Notes under the pieces: generated by a model | What the model saw: the letters and a program-made list of their open reading frames with translations, nothing else | Told to the model about the DNA's origin: nothing | Database searches by the model: none | Program-made: the position numbers and the translations under genes | Assembly: GCA_016202915.1 (NCBI GenBank) | Contig: JACQNT010000134.1 | Coordinates: forward strand, 1-18,864 | Reading direction: 5' to 3' | From: Acidobacteriota bacterium | GTDB lineage: Bacteria; Acidobacteriota; Polarisedimenticolia; Gp22-AA2 | DNA: 18,864 nt | Shown: positions 1 through 7,833 of the stretch, in pieces | Numbering within the stretch: the first letter of the stretch is position 1 | Layout: each line of letters opens with the position of its first letter

Positions 1-33
1 CGGGCGGTGCCACCGGGCACCGCCTGTTTTTTT
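1..33 (+). terminator. Intrinsic (rho-independent) terminator or attenuator hairpin
   Basis: The arms GGCGGTGCC (3-11) and GGCACCGCC (16-24) are perfectly complementary over 9 bp around a 4-base loop (ACCG, 12-15). The stem can extend by a G-T and a C-G pair to positions 1 and 26. Seven T bases follow at 27-33, which orients the terminator on the plus strand. It would end transcription of a gene lying left of the window. It sits only about 30 bases before the GTG at 65, so it could also act as an attenuator for the polysaccharide genes. No promoter is visible between the hairpin and that start. Confidence 0.88.
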
Positions 34-50
34 GCGCCGACACCGCCGCC

Positions 51-56
51 GGAGGA
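51..56 (+). promoter_or_regulatory. Ribosome binding site that decides the start of the first gene
   Basis: GGAGGA lies 8 bases before the GTG at 65, which is ideal spacing. An in-frame TTG at 32 would give 11 more residues, but it falls inside the T tract of the terminator and adds an implausible run of arginines. The GTG at 65 is therefore preferred. Confidence 0.8.
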
Positions 57-64
57 CCGCCACC

Positions 65-1774
65 GTGCGTGAGAAGGTCCCGGATCCTCCCGGCGCCGGC
101 GTCCGGCCGTTCCTGCCGGCGTCGGCGGCGCTCCTCCTGGCCGTGGCGGCGGCGCTCCCCCCGGAGACCAATCCCTGGTCGCTGGCCGCCTGCGAAGCGA
201 TCGCGGCGGCGGCGATACTGTTCCTCGTCTTCGGCCGGAACCGGTCGCCGCGGCTCCCGCCGGCCTGGGCGCTGATTCTCCTGCCGCTCGCCGCCCTGTC
301 GGTCCTGACGGCTCCCGGCAGGGCGAGAGCGCTCGACGAGGCCGCCCTGGCGATCGTCGTGGTGCTGGCCGGGAGCCTGGGGCGAGGTCTGGCGGACGAC
401 CGGCGGGGCCCGAAACTCCTGCTGGCCACCCTCGCGGCGCTCGGCTGCGCCGCGGCGCTCCTGGCGGTGCGCCAGCACGCCGTCACCTATCCGATGCAGG
501 CCGAGGCGGTGCGCGCCGTCGACCCGGCCGAGCCGACCGGCCTCCTGGTCCGGCTCGAGGCCGGGCGCCCCTCCGGGCCGTTCACTCTTCCCGCCGCCCT
601 CGGCGGGTTCCTGGCGCTGTCGCTGCCGTCCCTCCTGGTGTGGGCCGTCCGATCCGCTCGCCCGGTAGGACGCGCGGTCGCGGCCGCCGCCCTGCTCCTC
701 CAGGGATACGCCCTCCTGCTGACCCGGTCGCTCGGCGCCCTCGCTGCCTGCGCCGTCGGGCTCCTGCTGGCCCTGCTGTTCCTCGCGCCGCGCGGCCGCG
801 CGCTCGCGGCGCTGGCGATCCTCCTCCTCGCCATCCTCGGAGGGGGTCACTTCCTGCACGCGCGCCGCGCGGAAATGGCGGCGGCGCCGGGGGGGGATCC
901 CGTGTCACTGCGCGCCGGCAACTGGGGCGCGGCGCTCCGCATGGTCCGCGATCACCCGCTGTTCGGCAGCGGCCCGGGATCGTTCGGGATCTTCTATCCG
1001 CGCTACATGCGGGAGGGGATGAACGAGACGCGGCACGCGCACAATTCGTACCTGCAGGCCGCGGCCGGCTGGGGCCTCTGGATCCTCCTGCCCCTTCTCG
1101 TCCTCATGGTGCGTTTCGCGCAGGCGGTCCGCGCCGCCTGGCGCGGCGCCGGCGCCGGGGCCGATCTGCGCGCCCCGGCGCTGGCCGGAGGCGGCGCCTT
1201 CCTGTTCCACAACCTGGGCGACTTCACCCTCTTCCTGCCGGGAGTGGCGATCCCCGCGGCCCTCCTGCTGGGGCTCGGTATCGGGCGCCCCGGGGCGGAG
1301 GTGGCTGCCGCGCCTCGTGCCGCCCGGGGCGCGCCGGCCGCCCGGCGCGCCGCCGCCCTCCTCGTGGCCGCGGCGCTCGCAGCGCACGGGGTCACAACCG
1401 CGCGCTCGAGGACCCTGCTGGCCGGGGCGCGCGAGTCGGCGGAGCGTGGCGATCTGGAGACGGCCGCGCTTCTGGCGCAGCGCAGCGCCGCGGCCCGGCC
1501 GGACAACGCGGATACAGCCGCGTTCCTGGCCCAGATGATCCTGGCGCACCGGATTGAAGATGACGCCTGGAGGGCGGTGGGGGAGCGCGCCGCGGAGCGG
1601 GCCGTGTCGCTGGAGCCCGAGGCGGCGATTCTGCACTACACGCGGGCCCTGTACCACCAGGCGGCCGGCGAGTCGGCGGCGGCCTTCAGGGAGCGGCACG
1701 CGGCGCACCTGCTCTACCCGCTCAAGCGGCTCTACCGGGTCGATTCCCCGGGGCCCGGGGAGGCGCCTCGGTGA
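65..1774 (+). CDS. O-antigen ligase/polymerase-family (Wzy_C-like) membrane protein with C-terminal TPR-like region
   Basis: The protein has 569 residues from the GTG start at 65. About 12 hydrophobic segments occupy residues 20-440, including SAALLLAVAAALP near the start and GLWILLPLLVLMV after the main loop. The hallmark region of the O-antigen ligase/polymerase superfamily is clear: HPLFGSGPGSFG near residues 296-307, then HAHNSYL starting at H324. The C-terminal 110 residues are soluble, helical and alanine-rich with TPR character (for example LETAALLAQRSAAARPDN). Such proteins join glycan repeats carried on undecaprenyl diphosphate, or ligate glycan to an acceptor, at the outer face of the inner membrane. 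The FxNPN motif often seen in the family is replaced here by FTLPAALGG (from F173). The stop overlaps the next, related gene by four bases (GTGA). Polymerase and ligase cannot be told apart from sequence alone. Confidence 0.85.
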   Translation: MREKVPDPPGAGVRPFLPASAALLLAVAAALPPETNPWSLAACEAIAAAAILFLVFGRNRSPRLPPAWALILLPLAALSVLTAPGRARALDEAALAIVVVLAGSLGRGLADDRRGPKLLLATLAALGCAAALLAVRQHAVTYPMQAEAVRAVDPAEPTGLLVRLEAGRPSGPFTLPAALGGFLALSLPSLLVWAVRSARPVGRAVAAAALLLQGYALLLTRSLGALAACAVGLLLALLFLAPRGRALAALAILLLAILGGGHFLHARRAEMAAAPGGDPVSLRAGNWGAALRMVRDHPLFGSGPGSFGIFYPRYMREGMNETRHAHNSYLQAAAGWGLWILLPLLVLMVRFAQAVRAAWRGAGAGADLRAPALAGGGAFLFHNLGDFTLFLPGVAIPAALLLGLGIGRPGAEVAAAPRAARGAPAARRAAALLVAAALAAHGVTTARSRTLLAGARESAERGDLETAALLAQRSAAARPDNADTAAFLAQMILAHRIEDDAWRAVGERAAERAVSLEPEAAILHYTRALYHQAAGESAAAFRERHAAHLLYPLKRLYRVDSPGPGEAPR

Positions 1775-3744
1775 GGACCGTCCTCCTGCTGCTGGGCGCG
1801 CTGCTGATCCTGGTCGCCCCGTTCCGGGAAGGCGGGCGGGACCCTCTGGCCCTCGTGGTCCTGCACTCCCTGGCCTTCGCCTGCATGATCGTCTCCCTCG
1901 CCGCCGGCCGGTCGAGATGGCCCAGGCGGCCGGGCGCCCTCCCGGCCATCGCGCTCCTGCTGGGCCTCGCCGTCCTCGCCGCGGGCCTCGCGGCGGCGCG
2001 CGCCGCCTATCCCCTGGCGGCCCTCCTGGGTCTGCTGGACGTGGGGATGGCGGCCGGCCTGTTCCTGGCTGCGGCCGCGTCCCGGGCGGACGGGCGGACC
2101 CTCGCCATCCTGCGCAACGTCGCCGTCGCCTCGACCGGGATCCAGGCCTGCCTGGCGCTCCTGCGCTTCCCCGCGGGAGGATTGGCGGCGGCCGGCGCCT
2201 CGTTTCTCAACCCCAACCACCTGGCCGCCTTCCTGAACCTCGGCCTGCTGCTCTCCGTGGCGGCGGCCGAGGAAGCGGCCGGGCCCGCGGGGAGGCGGCC
2301 GCGGGCCGCCGCCTGGGGCGCCGTCGCCGCGCTTCATCTCCTGGCGATCGCTCTGCTGTCGTCGCGCGGTGCCCTGCTGGGACTGTCCGCCGCTCTCCTG
2401 GCGCTGGCGCTCCTCCGCTGGCGGTCCTGGACGCGCGTGCGGCGCCGCGCCGCGACGGCCGCGCTGGCGGCGGTCCTGGCGATCGGCGGCACGATGCTCT
2501 TCCTGCGCTTCGCGCGGACCGATGACCCGTACCGCTACCATCGAGTGCAGATTTGGACGGCGGCAGCCGGGATGCTGGCGGAGCATCCCTTCCTGGGGAT
2601 CGGCCCGGGGATGTTCGGGCAGGTGTCGCCGCGCCACAACTTCCCGGTCGAGCGGGGACCGCTCCGCTTCGACCGGACCTTCGCAGGGGCGCACTCCGGC
2701 GTCCTGACCCTGGCCGTCGAGAGCGGAATCCCCGCCGCGGGCGCCCTCCTGGCGGCCGCCCTCCTGGCGCTGGCGGCTCTCCTCGGATGGCGGCAGGAGA
2801 CGGCGGGCGCGGCGCGGATCGGGATCGGCCTGTCGGTCCTGGCGCACCTGGACCAGGGACTGGTGGAGGACCTGCAGGAGCGCACGGCGCTGACGCTCGT
2901 CCCGGCGATTCTTCTGGGCGCCGGCCTCGCCTCCCTCGGGAGCCGGGACGCAGGGGAGGCGACGGGAGAAGGCGTCTCCGCCCCGGCGCCGCGGCGGGGC
3001 GGGCGCGCCCGGCCCGCGGCCCGGGCGAGCGCCGCGCTCGTGGTCACCTATTTCTTCCTCGTCGCGATCGCCCTGCCTTACGCGGCGCACCGCGCTGCGG
3101 AAACGGCGCGCCGGGTGGGGAGGGAGGGGCTCGAACTGATGCGGCTGGCGGCGCGCCTGAATCCGATCCACCCCGAGTACCGGCACGATCTGGCGATGGC
3201 GGCCCTGAACTCCGGGCCGCCGGCCCCCGAGCGGTACGCCGAGGCGTTCCTCCACCTGCGGGCCGCGCGCCGGCTCAAGCCGGTCGACTATCGGTTCCCG
3301 CTCCTCCTCGCGAGGCTGGAGGCGCACGCCGGCGAGCGCCTGTTCGCCGACGGAACCGCCATGGAACGGGCGACGGCCCTGTATCGCGAGGCGATTCTCC
3401 TGGCCCCCCTCGATCCACGTCCACGCCTCGAGCTGGCGCACCATTTGCTGGCGATGGGGAGGAAGGAGGAGGCGCTCGGCGCGACGGGCGAGGCGCTGTC
3501 GCTGGAGCCGAATTTCCTGCGCGCCCGGGTTCTGGAGGCCTCCATCCTCCTCCGCCTCGGCAGGCTCGATGAGGCGCTGGCCTCGGAGGAAGGCCTGGAG
3601 GGGACCCTGAGGGCTCTCGAGGGGTTCATCCCTGAAAGCGGCTACGCGCGCGCCATCGTGGAGGATGCTCCGGCTGACCGGGAGCGGCTGGCGGCCGATC
3701 TGTCCGCCGCCGGCCGGCCCCCGCAGGCTGACCGAACTCGTTGA
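1771..3744 (+). CDS. Second O-antigen ligase/polymerase-family protein with C-terminal TPRs
   Basis: The protein has 657 residues and starts at a GTG that overlaps the previous stop. GGGGAGG at 1757-1763 gives a ribosome binding site with 7-base spacing. It is multi-pass membrane in its first 440 residues. Family signatures are FLNPNHLAAF (N147-P-N149), SSRGA at 197-201, and HPFLGIGPGMF from H272. The histidine loop is reduced to GAHSG (H308), where the upstream paralogue has HAHN. The C-terminal 210 residues are soluble, with TPR-like helices best seen at about 531-612 (MERATALYREAILLAPLDP, then GRKEEALGATGEALSLEP). It is the same kind of protein as its upstream neighbour but strongly diverged, so a recent duplication is unlikely. 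It may be a partner subunit, or the ligase to the other's polymerase. The role is inferred; the family call is firm. Confidence 0.85.
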   Translation: MRTVLLLLGALLILVAPFREGGRDPLALVVLHSLAFACMIVSLAAGRSRWPRRPGALPAIALLLGLAVLAAGLAAARAAYPLAALLGLLDVGMAAGLFLAAAASRADGRTLAILRNVAVASTGIQACLALLRFPAGGLAAAGASFLNPNHLAAFLNLGLLLSVAAAEEAAGPAGRRPRAAAWGAVAALHLLAIALLSSRGALLGLSAALLALALLRWRSWTRVRRRAATAALAAVLAIGGTMLFLRFARTDDPYRYHRVQIWTAAAGMLAEHPFLGIGPGMFGQVSPRHNFPVERGPLRFDRTFAGAHSGVLTLAVESGIPAAGALLAAALLALAALLGWRQETAGAARIGIGLSVLAHLDQGLVEDLQERTALTLVPAILLGAGLASLGSRDAGEATGEGVSAPAPRRGGRARPAARASAALVVTYFFLVAIALPYAAHRAAETARRVGREGLELMRLAARLNPIHPEYRHDLAMAALNSGPPAPERYAEAFLHLRAARRLKPVDYRFPLLLARLEAHAGERLFADGTAMERATALYREAILLAPLDPRPRLELAHHLLAMGRKEEALGATGEALSLEPNFLRARVLEASILLRLGRLDEALASEEGLEGTLRALEGFIPESGYARAIVEDAPADRERLAADLSAAGRPPQADRTR

Positions 3745-3775
3745 GCAGGAGGCAGTTGCCCCTCCCGTCAATTTG

Positions 3776-3804
3776 TGGACAAGGAGTGTGCCGGGGACTA
3801 TATT
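3776..3804 (+). promoter_or_regulatory. Sigma70-type promoter for the asnB-led operon
   Basis: TGGACA (3776-3781) matches the TTGACA -35 consensus at 5 of 6 positions. TATATT (3799-3804) matches the TATAAT -10 consensus at 5 of 6. The spacer is exactly 17 bases. The predicted transcript start near 3811 leaves a leader of about 35 bases before the GTG at 3847. Two 5/6 hexamers at ideal spacing, in a rare AT-rich patch between genes, make this the best promoter candidate in the window. Confidence 0.72.
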
Positions 3805-3836
3805 GCCCGACGCAAGTCCTTAATCCGCTTTGGGAT

Positions 3837-3840
3837 GGAG
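3837..3840 (+). promoter_or_regulatory. Ribosome binding site fixing the asnB start
   Basis: GGAG lies 6 bases before the GTG at 3847. The reading frame is open further upstream to a GTG at 3775. That start lies inside the promoter and would bury the catalytic cysteine at residue 26, so it is rejected. Confidence 0.7.
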
Positions 3841-3846
3841 TCGTCC

Positions 3847-5787
3847 GTGTGCGGGATCTGCGGGATCGTTGAGTTCGGGCCGGACGAGCGGCGCGTGGAC
3901 GAGAGAATCCTGGTCAGGATGCGCGATACCCTGACGCACCGCGGCCCGGACGACGCCGGGATCTACATCTCCCCTGACGGTCGCGTCGGACTCGGCCACC
4001 GCCGCCTGTCGATCATCGATCTGTCCCCGGCGGGCCGGCAGCCGATGTCCAACGAGGACGGCAGCGTCTGGATTTCCTTCAACGGGGAGATCTACAACCA
4101 TCGGGAGCTGCGCGCCGGCCTCGAGAAGAAGGGTCACGTCTACCGCTCGCGCACCGACACGGAGACTCTGATCCACCTCTACGAGGAGGAGGGGCCCGAC
4201 TTCCTGCGCTCGCTCGTGGGGATGTTCGCGCTGGCGATCTGGGACGAGCGCAGGAGGGAGCTGATCCTGGCGCGCGACCACATCGGCATCAAGCCGCTGT
4301 ATTACGCCGTCCTGCCGGGGACGCTGCTCTTCGGATCCGAGATCAAGGCGATCCTGGCACACCCCCGCGTGTCGCGCCGCGTCGACCGGGCCGCCCTGTA
4401 CCACTACCTGACCTTCATCGCCGCGCCGGCGCCCCGCACCCTGTTCCAGGGGATCCGCAAGTTGCCGCCGGCGACCCGCCTGATCGTGGACCGCCGCGGC
4501 GCGATCACCACCGAGATCTACTGGGACCCGCTCCTGGCCCCCCCGGAGGAGGCGCGCTACGACGACGCCGAGTTGTGCGCCGCGCGCCTGCGCTCCCTCC
4601 TGGAGCAGTCGATCGCGCAGCAGATGATGTCCGATGTCCCGTTCGGGGTCTTTCTCTCGGGCGGGCTCGATTCCTCGACCAACGTGGCGCTCATGGCCCG
4701 CCTTCTCGACCGGCCGGTGCGCACCTTCTCGGTCGGCTTCAAGGATCACCCCTCGTACAACGAGTTCGAGCATGCGCGGAAGGTCGCGACGCTCTTCAAG
4801 ACCGAGCATCACGAGGTGGAGATCGGCGTCAAGGACCTGCTCGACTTCATGCCGGAGCTGGTGTTCCACCAGGACGAGCCGATCGCCGACTGGGTTTGCG
4901 TTCCCCTGCACTACGTCGCGAAGCTCGCCAGGGAGTCCGGCACGATCGTGATCCAGGTGGGCGAGGGGAGCGACGAGCAGTTCTTCGGCTACGAGACCTA
5001 CCTGCGCGCCTACCGCGACCACGCCCGGTGCTTCGCCCCCATCCGGCGGCTGCCGCGGCCCGTGCGGCGGATGGCGTACGGGGCGGCGCGCGGGCTGGCC
5101 TTCCTCCTGGGCCGCGGGGGCGATCGGCTGGAGCTGCTGCGCAAGGCCGCCGGCGACGAGGTGTTCTTCTGGGGCGGCGCCATCGCCTGGACCGAGCGTG
5201 AGAAGCGGCGCCTCCTGTCCGGGAGCGCCCGCGCCTCCATCAACGGGCTGACCTCGCACGACGTGGTCCAGGAGCTCGACGGGCGGGCGCGGCGCATGCT
5301 GTCGGACGCCGACTTCGGCCAGAGGATGATCTATCTCGAGCTCAAGAACCGGCTGGCCGAGCTGCTGCTGATGCGCGTGGACAAGATCACCATGGCTTCC
5401 TCCGTCGAGGCGCGCGTCCCCTTCCTGGATCACGCGATCGTCGAGTTCGCGCTCCGGATCCCGACCGACCTCAAGATTCGGGGCGGGCAGTCGAAATTCC
5501 TCCTGAAGAAGGCGATGACGGGGATCCTGCCGGACGAGATCATCCATCGCCCCAAGCAGGGGTTCGGCGCGCCCGTCAGCGAGTGGCTGCGCGGCGACCT
5601 CTACCGCCCCGCGATCGCGGGGGTCATGGAGTCGCGGCTGCGCGACGAGGACCTGCTGGACTACGAGCACGTGCGCGGGCTGTTCCGGGCGCACCGCGAT
5701 GGGAAGAGGGACCACAGCTGGCACCTCTGGACCCTGTACAACCTGAGCCGGTGGTACGACGACTGGATCGCCCGCCGGGCCGCCTGA
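3847..5787 (+). CDS. asnB: Glutamine-hydrolysing asparagine synthase (AsnB-type amidotransferase)
   Basis: The protein has 646 residues, normal for the family. Starting at GTG 3847 it begins M-C-G-I-C-G, placing the N-terminal nucleophile Cys2 directly after the initiator, as class II glutamine amidotransferases require. The N-terminal glutaminase domain shows HRGPD, NGEIYNH, SRTDTET and RDHIGIKPLYY. The C-terminal synthetase domain has the ATP PP-loop SGGLDSS at 271-277, then VEARVPFLDH and PKQGFGAP near the end. The family transfers ammonia from glutamine to an adenylated carboxylate, classically aspartate. In polysaccharide clusters homologues are often suspected to amidate uronic acids or to serve related glycan modification. 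It heads the second transcription unit behind its own promoter, 7 bases before the flippase gene. Family is certain; the acceptor (aspartate or sugar) cannot be read from sequence. Confidence 0.93.
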   Translation: MCGICGIVEFGPDERRVDERILVRMRDTLTHRGPDDAGIYISPDGRVGLGHRRLSIIDLSPAGRQPMSNEDGSVWISFNGEIYNHRELRAGLEKKGHVYRSRTDTETLIHLYEEEGPDFLRSLVGMFALAIWDERRRELILARDHIGIKPLYYAVLPGTLLFGSEIKAILAHPRVSRRVDRAALYHYLTFIAAPAPRTLFQGIRKLPPATRLIVDRRGAITTEIYWDPLLAPPEEARYDDAELCAARLRSLLEQSIAQQMMSDVPFGVFLSGGLDSSTNVALMARLLDRPVRTFSVGFKDHPSYNEFEHARKVATLFKTEHHEVEIGVKDLLDFMPELVFHQDEPIADWVCVPLHYVAKLARESGTIVIQVGEGSDEQFFGYETYLRAYRDHARCFAPIRRLPRPVRRMAYGAARGLAFLLGRGGDRLELLRKAAGDEVFFWGGAIAWTEREKRRLLSGSARASINGLTSHDVVQELDGRARRMLSDADFGQRMIYLELKNRLAELLLMRVDKITMASSVEARVPFLDHAIVEFALRIPTDLKIRGGQSKFLLKKAMTGILPDEIIHRPKQGFGAPVSEWLRGDLYRPAIAGVMESRLRDEDLLDYEHVRGLFRAHRDGKRDHSWHLWTLYNLSRWYDDWIARRAA

Positions 5788-5794
5788 GGGAGCG

Positions 5795-7075
5795 ATGAAC
5801 TTCCGGGACCGCGTGAGCATGACGCTTTTGGCCCGTGGCCTGACGCTCGCCATCGGCCTGCTCAGCAGCGTCGTCACGGCCCGCTGGCTCGGGCCCGAGG
5901 GGCGCGGGGTCCTGGCGATCCTGTCGGTCGTGACCGGCCTGGCGCTGCAGTTCGGCAACCTCGGATTGCACAGCAGCGGGGTGTACTTCATGGCGCGCGA
6001 GCCCCGGCGGGCCGGGGCGGTGCTGGGGACCATGCTCTGGCTCGGCCTCGCGATCGGGATCGTGACGGCGGTGGCGACGGTGGCGGCCTGCCGTTCCAAC
6101 CCGGAATGGATCGCCGGCGTCCCGCTGCCCCTGGTGCTGATCACCGCCGCGGCCCTGCCATTCCAGTTCATGATCCTGTTCTTCCAGAACGCGCTCCTGG
6201 GGATGCAGGATGTCAGGGCGTTCAACGTCTTCGAGGTGGCCAACAGGACGCTCACCCTCGGGCTGCTGGCGGTCTATCTCCTCGTCCTCTCCGGCGGTGT
6301 CGAGGGGGTCGTCGTGCTGTTCGCGGCCATGGGGGCCGCCTTCGGCGCCTCCTCGGTCCTCTACTGCGCCCGGCGGGCGCGCCTCGACCTGGCCCCGGAC
6401 ATGGCGCTCCTGTTGCGCCTGCTCGGGTTCGGGGGCCGGTCGTACCTGGCGTGCCTGCTGTCGTTCCTGGTGATCCGGTCCGACATGCTCCTGGTGAACT
6501 ACTTCCTCGGGGGCGCCGCGGCCGGGTCGTACTCGATCGCGGTGCAGATCGCCGACACCCTCCTGCTCGTCCCCGTGACGATCGGCATGATCCTGTTCCC
6601 GCGCATCGCCTCCGAGGCCCCGGACGAGCGGGAGGCGACGACTGCCCGGGTCGCCCGCCACGCCGTCTTCCTGATGACCGTCCTCTGTGCCGCGGCCTTC
6701 TTCCTGGCGGATCCGCTGATCCCGTTCCTCTACGGCCAGCGGTTCGCAGCGGCCGTTCCGGCGACGCGCTGGCTCCTGCCAGGTGTCTGGGCCCTCGGGA
6801 TCAACGGCATCCTGATGAATCACTTCGCGGGCCGTGGGATGCCCTGGGTCGTGGTGTGGGCGCCGCTGGCCGGAGTCCTGGTCAATCTGGCTCTGAACCT
6901 GAAGCTGATCCCGGCCCTGGGTCTCATCGGCGCCGCCATCGCCTCGACGATCGCCTACGGGATCATGCTGGTGATAGGAGTCGCCGCTTTCCTGCGCCGC
7001 AGCCGCGCCGGCCTGAGGGAAACGCTGGTCGTCGGCCCCGAGGAGGTGGCCGGACTGCTGGGGCTGAGGCCATGA
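5795..7075 (+). CDS. Wzx-like lipid-linked oligosaccharide flippase (polysaccharide biosynthesis protein)
   Basis: The 426-residue protein is hydrophobic throughout, with about 12 predicted membrane segments and positively charged short loops. The N-terminus fits the polysaccharide transport/MATE-like superfamily: a first helix region followed by ARWLGPEGRGVLAI, a typical signature of this group. The later segment GGAAAGSYSIAVQIADTLL and the C-terminal paired helices also fit. Such proteins move undecaprenyl-diphosphate-linked repeat units from the cytoplasmic to the periplasmic leaflet. The ATG at 5795 follows the asnB stop by 7 bases; GAGG (5786-5789) overlapping that stop serves as ribosome binding site. 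Its end overlaps the methyltransferase start by four bases (ATGA). The glycan it carries is presumably the one built by the neighbouring glycosyltransferases (inference). Confidence 0.88.
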   Translation: MNFRDRVSMTLLARGLTLAIGLLSSVVTARWLGPEGRGVLAILSVVTGLALQFGNLGLHSSGVYFMAREPRRAGAVLGTMLWLGLAIGIVTAVATVAACRSNPEWIAGVPLPLVLITAAALPFQFMILFFQNALLGMQDVRAFNVFEVANRTLTLGLLAVYLLVLSGGVEGVVVLFAAMGAAFGASSVLYCARRARLDLAPDMALLLRLLGFGGRSYLACLLSFLVIRSDMLLVNYFLGGAAAGSYSIAVQIADTLLLVPVTIGMILFPRIASEAPDEREATTARVARHAVFLMTVLCAAAFFLADPLIPFLYGQRFAAAVPATRWLLPGVWALGINGILMNHFAGRGMPWVVVWAPLAGVLVNLALNLKLIPALGLIGAAIASTIAYGIMLVIGVAAFLRRSRAGLRETLVVGPEEVAGLLGLRP

Positions 7076-7833
7076 CGTTCGAGGCCAGGGATTTGACGAA
7101 GGCGCGGGCAGAAGTTCACACCGCCTACAGCCGGAACGCAGCCCGGGTCTTGACGCGGGGCTTCCGCGACAACCCGACGTACCTGGCCACCAAGGCGCTG
7201 GTCGACTGGGATCTCCTGGAGGACGTCGACCTGCAGGGGAAGGACGTCCTGAACGTCGGCTGTTTCGAACCGATCGATGAGATGCATTTCGCCCGCCGGG
7301 TGCGGCGTTGGACGGCGATCGACGTGAACCCGGACGCCATCGCGATGGCCGAGCGGATCGCCACCGAAGAACTGCCGCCGTCCCAACGAGCCCGCCTCGA
7401 TTTCCGCGTGGAGGAGGCGACCCGTCTGTCATTCCCGGATGGATCGTTCGACGTGGTCGTCTCATTCTCCACGATCGAGCACATCCCGGGTGCCGAGAGT
7501 CGCATGGCGGCCCTGCGGGAGATGGCGCGTGTCCTCCGGAGCGGGGGACACCTGGCGGTCACCGTCCCGAACAGGTTCAGCACCTTCCTTTTCGCCCACC
7601 TGAGGAACCTCAGGAGGCGGAACGACTACGGCTACTCCTACCTCTATGGCCCGCTGGAGCTGAAGCGGGCGGTGCGGGCCTGCGGGCTGCGTATCCTTCG
7701 CTTCTCCTCCGAATGGCACGGCCTTCTGGCGCTGCCGTCGTTCATGCCCAGGCCGTTCAAGGACCTGCTGTTTCCGCTGGTCTATTTGGGTGAGAGGATC
7801 GGCTGCCTGGCAGGGAAGCCGGAGGCGCCATGA
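7072..7833 (+). CDS. Class I SAM-dependent methyltransferase
   Basis: The protein has 253 residues. The ATG start overlaps the flippase stop (ATGA), with GAGG at 7066-7069 just upstream. The Rossmann-like methyltransferase core is readable: motif I at VLNVGCFEP (N61-P67), the acidic residue after beta-2 in AIDVNP (D84), FPDGSFDVVVSFSTIEHI (motif IV and post-IV, E136-H137), and LREMARVLRSGGHLAVTVPN (Methyltransf_11-like). Motif I lacks the usual glycine-rich E/DxGxGxG form and reads NVGCFEPID, so SAM binding would rely on an atypical loop. In this operon it may O- or N-methylate a sugar of the repeat unit or a lipid-linked intermediate (inference). It ends by overlapping the next glycosyltransferase start by four bases. 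Confidence 0.85.
   Translation: MTFEARDLTKARAEVHTAYSRNAARVLTRGFRDNPTYLATKALVDWDLLEDVDLQGKDVLNVGCFEPIDEMHFARRVRRWTAIDVNPDAIAMAERIATEELPPSQRARLDFRVEEATRLSFPDGSFDVVVSFSTIEHIPGAESRMAALREMARVLRSGGHLAVTVPNRFSTFLFAHLRNLRRRNDYGYSYLYGPLELKRAVRACGLRILRFSSEWHGLLALPSFMPRPFKDLLFPLVYLGERIGCLAGKPEAP

Larger units (their letters stand above)
3745..3846 (+). other. Intergenic region separating two transcription units
   Basis: This 102-base stretch is the longest non-coding gap in the window and is richer in A and T than its surroundings. It holds a weak imperfect hairpin (GGAGG 3748-3752 with CCTCC 3761-3765, no T tract), a sigma70-like promoter, and the ribosome binding site of the amidotransferase gene. 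Confidence 0.75.

Noticed and set aside
32..64. TTG start at 32 for the first gene
   Set aside because: It lies within the terminator T tract, has no ribosome binding site, and adds an arginine-rich lead. The GTG at 65 has GGAGGA at ideal spacing.
889..896. Run of eight G bases in the first gene, and a run of seven at 13769-13775 in the fusion glycosyltransferase, as phase-variation tracts
   Set aside because: Runs of this length are expected by chance at this base composition, and both genes are in frame. No other sign of slippage is seen.
3748..3765. Hairpin GGAGG/CCTCC after the second Wzy-like gene as a terminator
   Set aside because: Only five base pairs with an eight-base loop and no T tract follow, too weak to call.
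1732..3771. Long minus-strand open frames such as 1732-3771, 3820-6255, 8825-11353 and 13443-15878
   Set aside because: They are antisense shadows of confidently identified genes. Stop-free frames are expected at this GC content, and their translations are low-complexity Arg/Gly/Pro-rich sequence without recognisable domains.
3775..3846. GTG start at 3775 for the amidotransferase
   Set aside because: It overlaps the -35 element and would place 24 extra residues before the catalytic N-terminal cysteine segment.
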